Below the pieces are notes generated by a model. That model was not told where the DNA came from and searched no databases. It worked only from the letters and a program-made list of their open reading frames with translations. This document shows, in pieces, positions 9,215 through 17,930 of a DNA stretch of 64,000 nt (within the stretch, counting starts at the first letter, position 1; each line of letters opens with the position of its first letter). The stretch is from Chlamydiales bacterium (GTDB lineage: Bacteria > Chlamydiota > Chlamydiia > Chlamydiales > SM23-39): contig JANQFC010000094.1 in assembly GCA_028278035.1 (NCBI GenBank), forward strand, positions 1-64,000. Direction: 5' to 3'. The position numbers and the translations under genes are program-made.

Positions 9215-10950
9215 GAAAAGATAATAAAGTAATAACTATCGCAATTATTTTTTCAATATGTCTTCATGTAGTTGCTATTGCTTCTATTCATAATCATTCT
9301 ATTAGATGGTTTGCATCGAATAGCAAAACAGTTGCATTTACAAACAAGTCAAATATTCAATCTAATAATAAACAAAGTCCAAAAGAAATTGCTAGTCTTG
9401 TCTTAAAACAAAGACACAAACAAGTGTTAAAAAAACAAAAACAAGCCGCTTTTTTGCCTAACGTGGAAAAAGAAAAAATCAATAAAATTTCTTATCATGT
9501 TATCAAAGAAGCTGTAGTAAACAATTTTCATTTCACTAAAATTCAAGAAAAAATACCGCTTGAATTAGCAAAAGATCTTAATTCATTATCAAAAGAAATT
9601 GTTTTTGAAAAAGATATTAGTCATGATTTGATTAATGAAATAAAAAAATCAGCTAATATTATAGTAAAAAAGGATTCGGAAAAAGAAGCAGTAAACATTC
9701 CTATTAATCAAATAGAAAACCCTATATCTGTTACTATTAATAATTTAATGAATACTGATTTTGATATAAATGAAGAGCAATTTGTACCAAAAGAAAATTT
9801 AGAAAATGAATCTATTCTTATTAAGTCTTTAAAGAAAAACAAGTTTAGGCATTTCAATATTTTAACAGCTGTACCGCCTTTAATAGAAATACCATCTTTG
9901 GATGACTTATTAACTCTTTCATATAAAGATTATTTTGATATTTCTATGTCTTTTGTTCCTGATGAGACAAATAATGGATATATTTTTGCTATTACAGTAA
10001 TTCCAAAATCTAATCTTAAGCTTCAAAAGTTAAGACAAAATATATTTTTCCTAGTCGATAAATCTAATTCTATTCAAAAAGACCGTCTCAATTCTACCAG
10101 ACATGCAATTACTTCTGTTTTAAATTTCCTAAATGAAAATGATAGTTTTAATATTCTGGCATATGATAATAAATTAGATGTATTATCCAATAATAATCTG
10201 CCAATTAATAATTATAACATAACCAAAGCTAAAAATTTTCTATTAAATCAAAAAATCGGCAGTTTTTTTTCTGCTCCTAACTTATCCATTCCTTTATATA
10301 GAATTTTAAGTAATAACGTAAAAGATGATGAGATCAATATTGCTGTTCTTCTTACTAACGGAGACGGATTAAATAAAGTAAATAACTATAAAATTTTTAA
10401 TGAATGGACAAAACTAAATAACGGAAATTTATCTTTATATACCTTAAACTTATCAGAAGATAATAATAGCTCTTTACTAGAACTTTTCAGCTCTTTAAAT
10501 AAAGGCAAACAGCTTATTTCTACAACAAATCGAGGCATAAAAAGAAAACTTCAAAAATTAATTAAATCTATAAATACCCCTATTGCAAAAAATCTTGTAC
10601 CAACAGCTATTTGCTTAGAAGAAGATGTTAAAATTGATTTATTTGCATCCAGCAGTTCTCTACCTCATTTATATTCTAATGAACCTTATGTAATATTAGG
10701 AACAACTAATAAACTTGAGGATTTTACTTTATTTTTACAGGGTAAATGTGCAAATAAATGGTTTAACTTGAAAAAACATATTTCATTTGAAAATGCAAAA
10801 CAAGGAACTATAGAACTACAAAAAGAGTTCGCTCAAAAAAAAGCTTCCATTTGTTATGAAAAATATTTAACAGATAGCAATCCATTGCATTTAAAAGAAG
10901 CAAATGAACATATCGAAAACTTCAATGATATTACTCCCATATTTCGATGA
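9211..10950 (+). CDS. Membrane-anchored VWA-domain protein with TonB-like N-terminus
   Basis: The 579-residue protein starts with TTG at 9211 (GAGG about 10 bases upstream), overlapping the stop of the TPR gene. Residues about 7-26 form a single membrane helix of the kind seen at the start of TonB/TolA proteins, followed by a charged linker of about 240 residues. A von Willebrand factor A domain follows (about 275-450), with the metal-binding MIDAS motif DKSNS near residue 282 (consensus DxSxS) and a later 'LLTNGDG'. VWA domains bind protein ligands through a metal ion. The stop overlaps the rsmD start (ATGA). A periplasmic role, anchored in the inner membrane and working with the TPR protein, is inferred. 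Confidence 0.8.
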   Translation: MRKDNKVITIAIIFSICLHVVAIASIHNHSIRWFASNSKTVAFTNKSNIQSNNKQSPKEIASLVLKQRHKQVLKKQKQAAFLPNVEKEKINKISYHVIKEAVVNNFHFTKIQEKIPLELAKDLNSLSKEIVFEKDISHDLINEIKKSANIIVKKDSEKEAVNIPINQIENPISVTINNLMNTDFDINEEQFVPKENLENESILIKSLKKNKFRHFNILTAVPPLIEIPSLDDLLTLSYKDYFDISMSFVPDETNNGYIFAITVIPKSNLKLQKLRQNIFFLVDKSNSIQKDRLNSTRHAITSVLNFLNENDSFNILAYDNKLDVLSNNNLPINNYNITKAKNFLLNQKIGSFFSAPNLSIPLYRILSNNVKDDEINIAVLLTNGDGLNKVNNYKIFNEWTKLNNGNLSLYTLNLSEDNNSSLLELFSSLNKGKQLISTTNRGIKRKLQKLIKSINTPIAKNLVPTAICLEEDVKIDLFASSSSLPHLYSNEPYVILGTTNKLEDFTLFLQGKCANKWFNLKKHISFENAKQGTIELQKEFAQKKASICYEKYLTDSNPLHLKEANEHIENFNDITPIFR

Positions 10951-11504
10951 CATTAAAAATAATCAGCGGTAAATATAAAAATCATAAACTTAAAGCTCCT
11001 AAAAACATAAGACCTGCTACAGCTAACTTAAGAGATGCTATTTTTAATATTTCTATGCCATTAATTGAAGAGGCTAATTTTTTGGATCTTTTTTCCGGTA
11101 GTGGAGCCTTAGGTCTTGAAGCTATAAGCAGAGGCGCAAAAACATCCTCTATGGTTGATATTAGCCCTGTTTCTATCCGTTTCATTAAAGAAAATATTAA
11201 AAATTTACATTTAGAAGAACAAACAAAAGTTTTTAAAAATGATGTCTTGTCTTTTTTAAAAAAAACATCTGATATTTATGATTTAATCAGTATTGATCCC
11301 CCTTTTATTTTTTACAAAGAAAATTCTGATTATATAAATAATGTTTTATCAATTATTTCAAAAAGAAATCTTTTACAATCACATGGGATTATTTTTTTAG
11401 AACAACCAACATATTCCAAAAGAAAAAATGAAATACAGGGCCTACAAATCAAAAGTAAAAAAAAATACGGTTCGGCCTTTTTATATCAATATATTTTAAT
11501 TTAA
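10947..11504 (+). CDS. rsmD: 16S rRNA (guanine(966)-N2)-methyltransferase
   Basis: This 185-residue SAM-dependent methyltransferase is the usual length for RsmD, which methylates G966 of 16S rRNA. It shows the start 'LKIISGKYKNHKLKAP', the RPATANLRDAIFNI segment (family: RPT...R.ALFN), the SAM motif 'LDLFSGSGALGLEAISRGA' (about 48-66) and the catalytic motif IDPPF (DPPF/Y, about 113-117). It overlaps the VWA gene by 4 bases. It is a housekeeping gene lodged in an envelope cluster, so the linkage is probably not functional. Confidence 0.92.
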   Translation: MTLKIISGKYKNHKLKAPKNIRPATANLRDAIFNISMPLIEEANFLDLFSGSGALGLEAISRGAKTSSMVDISPVSIRFIKENIKNLHLEEQTKVFKNDVLSFLKKTSDIYDLISIDPPFIFYKENSDYINNVLSIISKRNLLQSHGIIFLEQPTYSKRKNEIQGLQIKSKKKYGSAFLYQYILI

Positions 11505-11602
11505 AAATATCTTAAAATTTTTCGAAATTATTACCTGGACTAAATTGTAAAATTGTATTAAAAAAATATGTTAATAATTTTTTTTAGCAGTCTTTTAAAC
11601 AC

Positions 11603-13396
11603 ATGAAAAAAAAGAAATATATTGTATTTTTGATATTTATTTTATTGATATCGGGGCTTTTTTTAATAATTCCCAAAACCTCACATAAAAAAAATTCAAA
11701 TGTATTAGCAGAAGCGCAAATCGGAATTCCAAAAATTGAACCTTCAGAAGAAAATAAAATACCACAGACTAACGTAGTAGAAGAAATAATCGAACCTGTT
11801 ATTGTTCAGGCTGATAACTTCACTGAAAAAAACATTGAGGAAAAAGAAAACATTAATTCAGAAATTGATGCAAATATTTCAACAGAAACAGAGCCTATTT
11901 TTGAAAAAGTTAAATCTGAACCTGCTCAAGAATCTTTTGATATAGAAGAAATATCTATTATTGAAAAAAAAGAGCCTAATAAAGAAATTTTATCAAATGA
12001 GCAATTAGCAAAAGAATACATATTAGTTACAAAAGAAACTAAAGAAATCCTGTCAAATAATCAAGATATAGTAAAAAATGAAGAGATAACAAATTTTAAA
12101 CCCTATCATAATAATAAATTACATGAAATTCTAATTCTTGGAGATAAATGGTCTAAAAGCAGCAGATTAAAAAATTACATCAAAATTAAACCTAATCACA
12201 TAATTAAAAAACGTAAACTTCAACAAAATGTATCTTTTATAAATCGAAATCCCTTTAGAAATATTAATGTATTACTTATTCCAACAAATAATGAAAAAAC
12301 AAATATTGAACTGCTAACCAAAGATCTTTTTCCCTTAAGAATATATGCCGGCTCAGATAATTCTGGAATTAAAACAACTGATAGAAACCGCTGGTATGCT
12401 GGCTTTAATTGGGATAATGCTTTTTGCATCGACAGCATTTTATCTTATCAATATATAGCAGCATATAATGTTAAAAAATTTCAAAACCACACCGGTCAAT
12501 ATATTATTTATCTTCCTTGGCAAAATATTTTTACTCTTTATGGAAAATATACAGAAATTGAAGTTGATCATCTATGGCCCAGTTTAATAACTAAAAAAAG
12601 ATTTAGTTCTCAAGCAAGCATTGAATATAACATTCCTTTACCTATCGGCAAAAATTATATTCATGATTTTATTTTCGGTTTTGATTTTAAAAGAACAGAT
12701 ACTACTTTAGATTATGAAGATTTAAGCAGAGATGCCGATGCTCAGGGAACAAAAGTGAATTTAGCCCAATTTTTATTAAAATATAAATTTCAATATGAAA
12801 TTAATTTCTATAAAACAGCTTTTATAATAGATGTTTATTTTTCTCCAGGAAAATGGCTTCCTCAAATGGAAAATTCAAGATATAATGAACTAAAAGCTTT
12901 TGCTGAAAATACCTACATTTATTCAAGAGCATATTTTGACAATCTTTTCACCCTTCCTAAGGATTTTTTGATCTCTTTAACCTTAAGGGGGCAAGCAGCT
13001 AATAAAAACCTACTACCTTCCGAAGATTTAGGTATAGGAGGTTATGATTCAGTAAGAGGTTATTATGAAAGGGAACTCAATGCTGATTTAGGTTTTATAT
13101 CAAATATAGAAATTAGAACTCCTTTCTACTCATTTGTAAAATTAAGAAAATCAAACAAAAAAAACGGCATTCAAGCTCTTGTATTTTTTGATTATGGATT
13201 ATCATCATATTATAAACAAATTCCAGCAGAGCCAAAAACAGACTATATTTTTGGTTATGGTCCGGGATTGCGCTATAATATTAATCCTAACGTTTCAGCA
13301 AAAATAGACTGGGGTTTTAAAGGAAGAACCAGAAATCGTTTTCAAGGAAATGAAAGTATTATTCATTTTAGTGTAAATCTTAATACAGCTTTTTAA
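11603..13396 (+). CDS. TpsB/FhaC-like outer membrane barrel with atypical N-terminus
   Basis: In this 597-residue protein, residues about 215-597 look like the ShlB/FhaC/HecB (TpsB, Omp85 superfamily) translocator. The short 'NRNPF' element ends the POTRA region, then comes 'PLRIYAGSDNSGIKTTDRNR', and 'GIGGYDSVRGYYEREL' (about 473-488) matches the VRGY/F barrel-loop motif. The C-terminal Phe fits a barrel beta-signal. The N-terminus is a hydrophobic segment (about 6-25) without an obvious cleavage site, then about 140 Glu/Lys/Ile-rich residues of low complexity. At most one POTRA-like stretch (about 165-215) is visible, whereas TpsB usually has two. No large TpsA exoprotein is adjacent. It could secrete an unlinked partner or insert proteins. 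Confidence 0.75.
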   Translation: MKKKKYIVFLIFILLISGLFLIIPKTSHKKNSNVLAEAQIGIPKIEPSEENKIPQTNVVEEIIEPVIVQADNFTEKNIEEKENINSEIDANISTETEPIFEKVKSEPAQESFDIEEISIIEKKEPNKEILSNEQLAKEYILVTKETKEILSNNQDIVKNEEITNFKPYHNNKLHEILILGDKWSKSSRLKNYIKIKPNHIIKKRKLQQNVSFINRNPFRNINVLLIPTNNEKTNIELLTKDLFPLRIYAGSDNSGIKTTDRNRWYAGFNWDNAFCIDSILSYQYIAAYNVKKFQNHTGQYIIYLPWQNIFTLYGKYTEIEVDHLWPSLITKKRFSSQASIEYNIPLPIGKNYIHDFIFGFDFKRTDTTLDYEDLSRDADAQGTKVNLAQFLLKYKFQYEINFYKTAFIIDVYFSPGKWLPQMENSRYNELKAFAENTYIYSRAYFDNLFTLPKDFLISLTLRGQAANKNLLPSEDLGIGGYDSVRGYYERELNADLGFISNIEIRTPFYSFVKLRKSNKKNGIQALVFFDYGLSSYYKQIPAEPKTDYIFGYGPGLRYNINPNVSAKIDWGFKGRTRNRFQGNESIIHFSVNLNTAF

Positions 13397-13408
13397 GAAT
13401 CCTTTTAA

Positions 13409-14458
13409 TTAATACTTAAATAAATAAGACAAAGACTCTCTATTGTCCGATCTTCTAATAGCTTCTGCTAAAAGAGGTGCTATTGAGATTTGTTTAATAT
13501 TATTTGGAGGATTAGCTTTTAAAGGAATGGTATCTGTTACAATAAGCTCATCAAAAACAGAATCTCTTATTCTTTCCAGAGCGGAGCCAGAAAAAACTGG
13601 ATGAGTAATACATGCATAAATTTTTCTAGCGCCTTTATCTTTTAGCCGTTTGGCAGCTTTAACCAAAGTTCCTCCCGTATCACACATATCATCTACAATC
13701 AAAACATCAGAATCTTGAACACTACCAACTAATGTCATTTCTTCAACTTCGCCAGGTTTGGATCTTTGTTTTACAATTACTGCAAGTTTTGCATTGATTC
13801 CATATTCTTTTAATCCAGCAACAAAATTTTTAGCTCTAGACAAAGCTCCTGAATCTGGAGCAACTACTGTTAAGTCGAATAAATCTTTTTTCACAAAATA
13901 TGGAACAAAAACTACTGAAGTTAATAAATTATCAACCGGTGTATTATGAAAAAAACCTTGAATTTGCCCACAATGCAGATCTAATGCTATTACATGGTCA
14001 ACACCTGCTGTTTCTAATAATAGAGCTACATCCGATGCAGATATCGGCACTCTGCTTTCTATCTTTCTATCCTGGCGAGCATATCCATAATATGGAATAA
14101 TAGCTGTAATTGATTTAGCCGAAGCTCTTTTACAAGCTCTAATTAATAAAAAAAGTTCCATTAAATTATCATTTACACTACTAGATTGAGTAGAACTGGT
14201 AGATTGAATAATATATACATCAAATCCTCTAATACTTTCTTCTATTTGAAGATTAATTTCCCCATCATTAAATCTATTAATTTTAGCCTTGCAAAGAGGA
14301 ACTCCTAAATGATTTGAAACTTCTGCGGCAAGTACACTATTTGAATTGCCGGAAATTAATTTAAAGGCATTTTTTTCAATTTTATTAAGATTGAATTGAG
14401 GGAATTGAGCAAATATTAACACGGGTATAAAAAATAATATTAAAAAACTTTTTTTCAT
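13409..14458 (-). CDS. prs: Ribose-phosphate pyrophosphokinase with an apparent signal peptide
   Basis: This 349-residue class I PRPP synthetase makes PRPP from ribose-5-phosphate and ATP. Family motifs are intact: 'AIIPYYGYARQDRK', 'ALDLHCGQIQGFF' with the catalytic His, 'VVAPDSGALSRAK', and the PRPP-binding 'VLIVDDMCDTGGTL' near residue 253. Typical enzymes have about 315 residues and start almost directly at the equivalent of 'FKLISGNSNS', here residue 32. The extra N-terminus (MKKSFLILFFIPVLIFAQ) looks like a Sec signal peptide with an A-Q cleavage site. No internal Met exists before the conserved domain, and an AGGAG site fits the ATG at 14458. It follows the MORN gene by 17 bp at the end of the type II secretion gene block. 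Confidence 0.9.
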   Translation of the reverse strand: MKKSFLILFFIPVLIFAQFPQFNLNKIEKNAFKLISGNSNSVLAAEVSNHLGVPLCKAKINRFNDGEINLQIEESIRGFDVYIIQSTSSTQSSSVNDNLMELFLLIRACKRASAKSITAIIPYYGYARQDRKIESRVPISASDVALLLETAGVDHVIALDLHCGQIQGFFHNTPVDNLLTSVVFVPYFVKKDLFDLTVVAPDSGALSRAKNFVAGLKEYGINAKLAVIVKQRSKPGEVEEMTLVGSVQDSDVLIVDDMCDTGGTLVKAAKRLKDKGARKIYACITHPVFSGSALERIRDSVFDELIVTDTIPLKANPPNNIKQISIAPLLAEAIRRSDNRESLSYLFKY

Positions 14459-14470
14459 TTTTTGTTATAT

Positions 14471-14475
14471 CTCCT
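14471..14475 (-). promoter_or_regulatory. Shine-Dalgarno that fixes the PRPP synthetase start
   Basis: AGGAG on the minus strand (within TTAAAGGAGA) lies 12 bases before the ATG at 14458. It supports translation from the codon that includes the signal-peptide-like leader. The spacing is a little long. Confidence 0.6.
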
Positions 14476-17061
14476 TTAATCTAAACAATTGCCATTTTCA
14501 TATAAAGAAATGGAAACTTCTCCATTCTTATCATATTTTTTCTTTTCACCATGTAGTTTATCATTAATAAAATTTTGTTCTAAACAAATTGTTCCATCAT
14601 CATAATATTTATTAATTTTTCCATGTCTCATACCTTCTTGGTATTCTCCTTCAAAAACAATAATACCCTTTTCATTATAATAAATACTTTTTCCATGCAA
14701 TTTATCCTTTTCATAATGATTGATAGTAGCTATTTCTCCATTTTTATGAAGAGTTTTTTCTTCACCTTGTTTTTGATTATTTATATAATAGGTTCTTTTA
14801 AAAAGTTTATTATCTGGATAGTACTGATAGACAAAACCATTTTTTAGGTCATTTTGATGATCTATTTCCATGAAAAGCTTACCATTGGGCGCATATATAT
14901 AAGCTTTACCTTCTTTTTTACCTTTAATAAAATTACACACTGAAACTTTAACTTCTTTTTCAGAATATTCAATTAATTCTCCATGAAGCTGATCATTTTT
15001 AAATTCAGCTTCTAACATTTTTATTTTTTTATCTTTGTTCTGATTGGGATAATAAATGTAATGCGGTCCATGTTTGAGATTATTTTTGTATGTATAGACA
15101 AGCTCTTTTCCGTCTGGCATTTTCTGAAAATATTCACCTTCCATTTTACCATGTGAATAATTTGCTTTTTCTAAAATATTTCCATTTATATCAAATAATA
15201 TTTTTTCATTATGAAACTGACCATTATTATATTCTACAATAGCTTCTATTTGAGAGTTAGGATGATATGTTATTTGTTTTCCGTCTAATTTACCTTCTTC
15301 GTTAAAAGTAAATATTTTCTGTACTTGACCGTCTTTTTTAGCTGTTTCTTTAGAAAAATATTCAATATGTTCATTAATTGGTTTCCCTTTTTCAAAAAAT
15401 TGAGAAAAATTTATATTGCCATCTTCAAAATAACCTATAACCTTCCCATCAAACATATCATCTTTAAAAGTTGCACTTTTCTGGATTTGTCCATTCGGAT
15501 AATACCAAATAGAATCACCTTGTTTTTTACCATTATCAAAATGCATTTTTTCTTTAATTTTATCTTTAGAATAATATGATATTAAATCTCCATCTAATAC
15601 GTCATGTGTATATTTTGCTGTTAAAAGAAGTTCTTCTTTATTGTTAAATTCTTTATGAAATCCATTTTTTTTACCTTTTTCAAATTCAATGGACAATTTC
15701 AAAATACCATTTTCATGCCACTCTTTATGTAAACCATCAATTTCATCATTAATGTAATTAGATTCAACTTGAGGCAAGCCATTTTCATACCATTGAGCAA
15801 AAAGACCTTCTTTTTTTCCATCCTTTATGTTAATTTTTTTAGCTAATAGACCGTTTTCATACCATTCAAGATATTTATGATCTCTTTTACCTTCTTTATA
15901 GAAAACTTGTATTCTTATTTGACCAGACGGATAATATTCTTTTTGTTCTTTATCAAAATCACCATTATTATAATTAAAATCTAATTTTAACTGCCCATTA
16001 GGATACCATTCCTGATACGAACCATGAACTTTTCCGTTTTTAGCAAAATGTTTTCTTATAATTTTTTGATTTTCATCAAACTCTTCTATGGGACTTATTA
16101 AATTATTATCTTTATCAAATTTTGCTTCATAAAATAGATTCCCGTTTTCATGATATCTAAAATGAGTTCCAGTTGGCTTACCTTCCTTAAACTCTCCTCT
16201 TCCCAATAATTTTCCATCTTCAGAATAAAATTCTTCTTTTCCGTGTTTTTTTCCTTTATCGTAATAGGTTTTATAACTCGGCTTGCCATTAGAAAAATAT
16301 TTAATATGCATTCCAACAGGTTCATTTTTATCGTAATCTAAAGCTTCTATAATTTTATGATTTTTATCGTAAAAAACTACAGCCGGTGATTTTTTATTCC
16401 CTTGCAATTTTCCATCTACATATTTTTTTTCACTTTTAATTGCCCCATCCTCATACCATTCAACAACGGTTTTTTGCAGTAGACCATTTTTATATTTTGC
16501 ACTCAAAGCTTTTGTTCCATTAGCGTAATAACCAAAGTAATCTCCTTCAAGTTTTCCATTTTCATAAAATCCAATTTCTTTTTTTTGACCGTTTTCATAA
16601 AAAATTTCTTTTGGGCCGTTTAATTTGTTATTTTTATATGTAACTTTACTCTTGATCTTATTATCAGAATAAAATGTCTGCATTTCTCCTGACAAAACTC
16701 CGTTATCATAATATGCCATTTGAGTAATTGTTGTATCATGCGAAAAATCTACACAAACTCCTGAAGGAACAACTATACTATTAAATATTTTATATCCTTC
16801 CGAACCTTCAGAAACCACAGCCAGATCAACTTCCTGTTTTAATTTTCCGTCTTCATAAAAAACCATTTGTTTAACAGGAATTTCCCTATCTTCTTGCGGT
16901 GCATAAAACAAAACAACTTCATTCGCTCCGTTAGAATGCATTTTGACTGTTTCTGCTCTCCAATTTGGTTCTCTTTGCTTTAAGTTAAGCGGCATAACAT
17001 ATGGGTTAGCAAAACCATACCCTATTAAAATAAGAAATACACAAATGAATATTTTTTTCAT
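14476..17061 (-). CDS. Exported MORN-type (MORN_2/YwqK-like) repeat protein
   Basis: The protein of about 861 residues starts at the ATG at 17061, six bases after GAGG; a TTG 12 bases upstream gives a longer frame without family support. A signal peptide (MKKIFICVFLILIGYGFANP) is followed by roughly thirty imperfect repeats of about 23 residues with the pattern 'YY.NGQ.K....Y.NGKL.G', for example 'EWYPNGQLKLDFNYNNG'. This is the MORN_2 variant found in YwqK-like proteins, and it forms an elongated beta sheet. A periplasmic, surface or secreted location is likely. It lies 59 bp downstream of the GspH-like pseudopilin gene and 17 bp upstream of prs, so it may be part of the type II secretion transcript. 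The ligand is unknown. Confidence 0.82.
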   Translation of the reverse strand: MKKIFICVFLILIGYGFANPYVMPLNLKQREPNWRAETVKMHSNGANEVVLFYAPQEDREIPVKQMVFYEDGKLKQEVDLAVVSEGSEGYKIFNSIVVPSGVCVDFSHDTTITQMAYYDNGVLSGEMQTFYSDNKIKSKVTYKNNKLNGPKEIFYENGQKKEIGFYENGKLEGDYFGYYANGTKALSAKYKNGLLQKTVVEWYEDGAIKSEKKYVDGKLQGNKKSPAVVFYDKNHKIIEALDYDKNEPVGMHIKYFSNGKPSYKTYYDKGKKHGKEEFYSEDGKLLGRGEFKEGKPTGTHFRYHENGNLFYEAKFDKDNNLISPIEEFDENQKIIRKHFAKNGKVHGSYQEWYPNGQLKLDFNYNNGDFDKEQKEYYPSGQIRIQVFYKEGKRDHKYLEWYENGLLAKKINIKDGKKEGLFAQWYENGLPQVESNYINDEIDGLHKEWHENGILKLSIEFEKGKKNGFHKEFNNKEELLLTAKYTHDVLDGDLISYYSKDKIKEKMHFDNGKKQGDSIWYYPNGQIQKSATFKDDMFDGKVIGYFEDGNINFSQFFEKGKPINEHIEYFSKETAKKDGQVQKIFTFNEEGKLDGKQITYHPNSQIEAIVEYNNGQFHNEKILFDINGNILEKANYSHGKMEGEYFQKMPDGKELVYTYKNNLKHGPHYIYYPNQNKDKKIKMLEAEFKNDQLHGELIEYSEKEVKVSVCNFIKGKKEGKAYIYAPNGKLFMEIDHQNDLKNGFVYQYYPDNKLFKRTYYINNQKQGEEKTLHKNGEIATINHYEKDKLHGKSIYYNEKGIIVFEGEYQEGMRHGKINKYYDDGTICLEQNFINDKLHGEKKKYDKNGEVSISLYENGNCLD

Positions 17062-17120
17062 GATTTGCCTCAATTTTTTTTATTAAGATTAGAAAAAAAA
17101 CTACTTAAATACAAGAAAGC

Positions 17121-17540
17121 TTATAAGGATAATTTTATTTCTTTATCTTTGTTATCAGAAAATATAAATTCTCCTTTGGGAAAAACATTTCCTGTAGAGG
17201 AAAAAATAATTATAACATTTCTTTCATTATTAAACGAAAAAAACACATTTTCAAAAATTTCTTCTTTTACTTTTTGGTTTTTAAAAAAACCATTTACTTC
17301 ATCTGTTCCTATTTTTAGATAAGAACCTTTCAAGTCTTGATTTAAAATAAAATACACATCTGTTTGATGTATTAAAGCCATTTTTTTAACATATTCAATA
17401 TAAGATTCAATTTTTTTTATCTTTGATATAAATTTATGATTTTTCAGAGCTTTATTAACATTAATACCAATAATACTAGTAACCAATAAAATTAAAGCAA
17501 TAGACACCATGAGCTCTATTAAAGTAAAAGCTTTTTTCAT
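17121..17540 (-). CDS. Type II secretion minor pseudopilin (GspH-like)
   Basis: This 139-residue pseudopilin has the N-terminal prepilin helix 'FTLIELMVSIALILLV' directly after a short leader (MKKA). Glu is at +5, but the -1 residue is Ala rather than the usual Gly. The rest is a short beta-rich domain. The protein would be processed by a prepilin peptidase and sit at or near the pseudopilus tip. Its start overlaps the stop of gspG by one base. GspH versus another minor pseudopilin (I or J) cannot be decided from sequence, so I leave the symbol empty. Confidence 0.8.
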   Translation of the reverse strand: MKKAFTLIELMVSIALILLVTSIIGINVNKALKNHKFISKIKKIESYIEYVKKMALIHQTDVYFILNQDLKGSYLKIGTDEVNGFFKNQKVKEEIFENVFFSFNNERNVIIIFSSTGNVFPKGEFIFSDNKDKEIKLSL

Positions 17541-17911
17541 TATCTTTTATTAGATTTGATTTTATTTAATTTATCTGATTCTACAGTAATATCTGTTCTA
17601 TCTTTATTATTGATTGTAATTTTAAGTTCATGTCCCCAGCCGTCTTTTAATAATTCTTTCGAATTTTTTGCCATTCCTGATTGGTCTAAAAACTTTTGAG
17701 GATTAGATACTACTTCATCAATATTTGCTCCTTGTGCCACCTCTAATAACAATAAATCTTTAACCTGATTAATCGCTTGTTCTGTTTTAAAAATTTTTCC
17801 TTTATTCAAACTACCTTTCATATTATAACCGACAACACTAGTAATAAGTCCTATTAAAAAGATCACAATCATGATTTCTAATAGAGTCATATGTCTTTTT
17901 TTTATTTTCAT
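17540..17911 (-). CDS. gspG: Type II secretion major pseudopilin GspG
   Basis: The 123-residue protein has the prepilin motif 'MTLLEIMIVIFLIGLITSVV', characteristic of GspG, then a C-terminal domain with 'LKDGWGHELKI', equal to the conserved 'DPWG' region of major pseudopilins. The leader is MKIKKRH, so the residue before the expected cleavage site is His instead of the nearly invariant Gly. It would polymerise into the pseudopilus that pushes substrates through the GspD secretin. It lies 19 bp after gspF and 1 bp overlaps the GspH-like gene. Confidence 0.87.
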   Translation of the reverse strand: MKIKKRHMTLLEIMIVIFLIGLITSVVGYNMKGSLNKGKIFKTEQAINQVKDLLLLEVAQGANIDEVVSNPQKFLDQSGMAKNSKELLKDGWGHELKITINNKDRTDITVESDKLNKIKSNKR

Positions 17912-17930
17912 AATATCCTCAAAAATTTAT

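Noticed and set aside
9211-10950. BatA/BatB-type aerotolerance operon
   Set aside because: VWA plus TPR genes recall it, but BatA membrane topology and a MoxR ATPase neighbour are missing.
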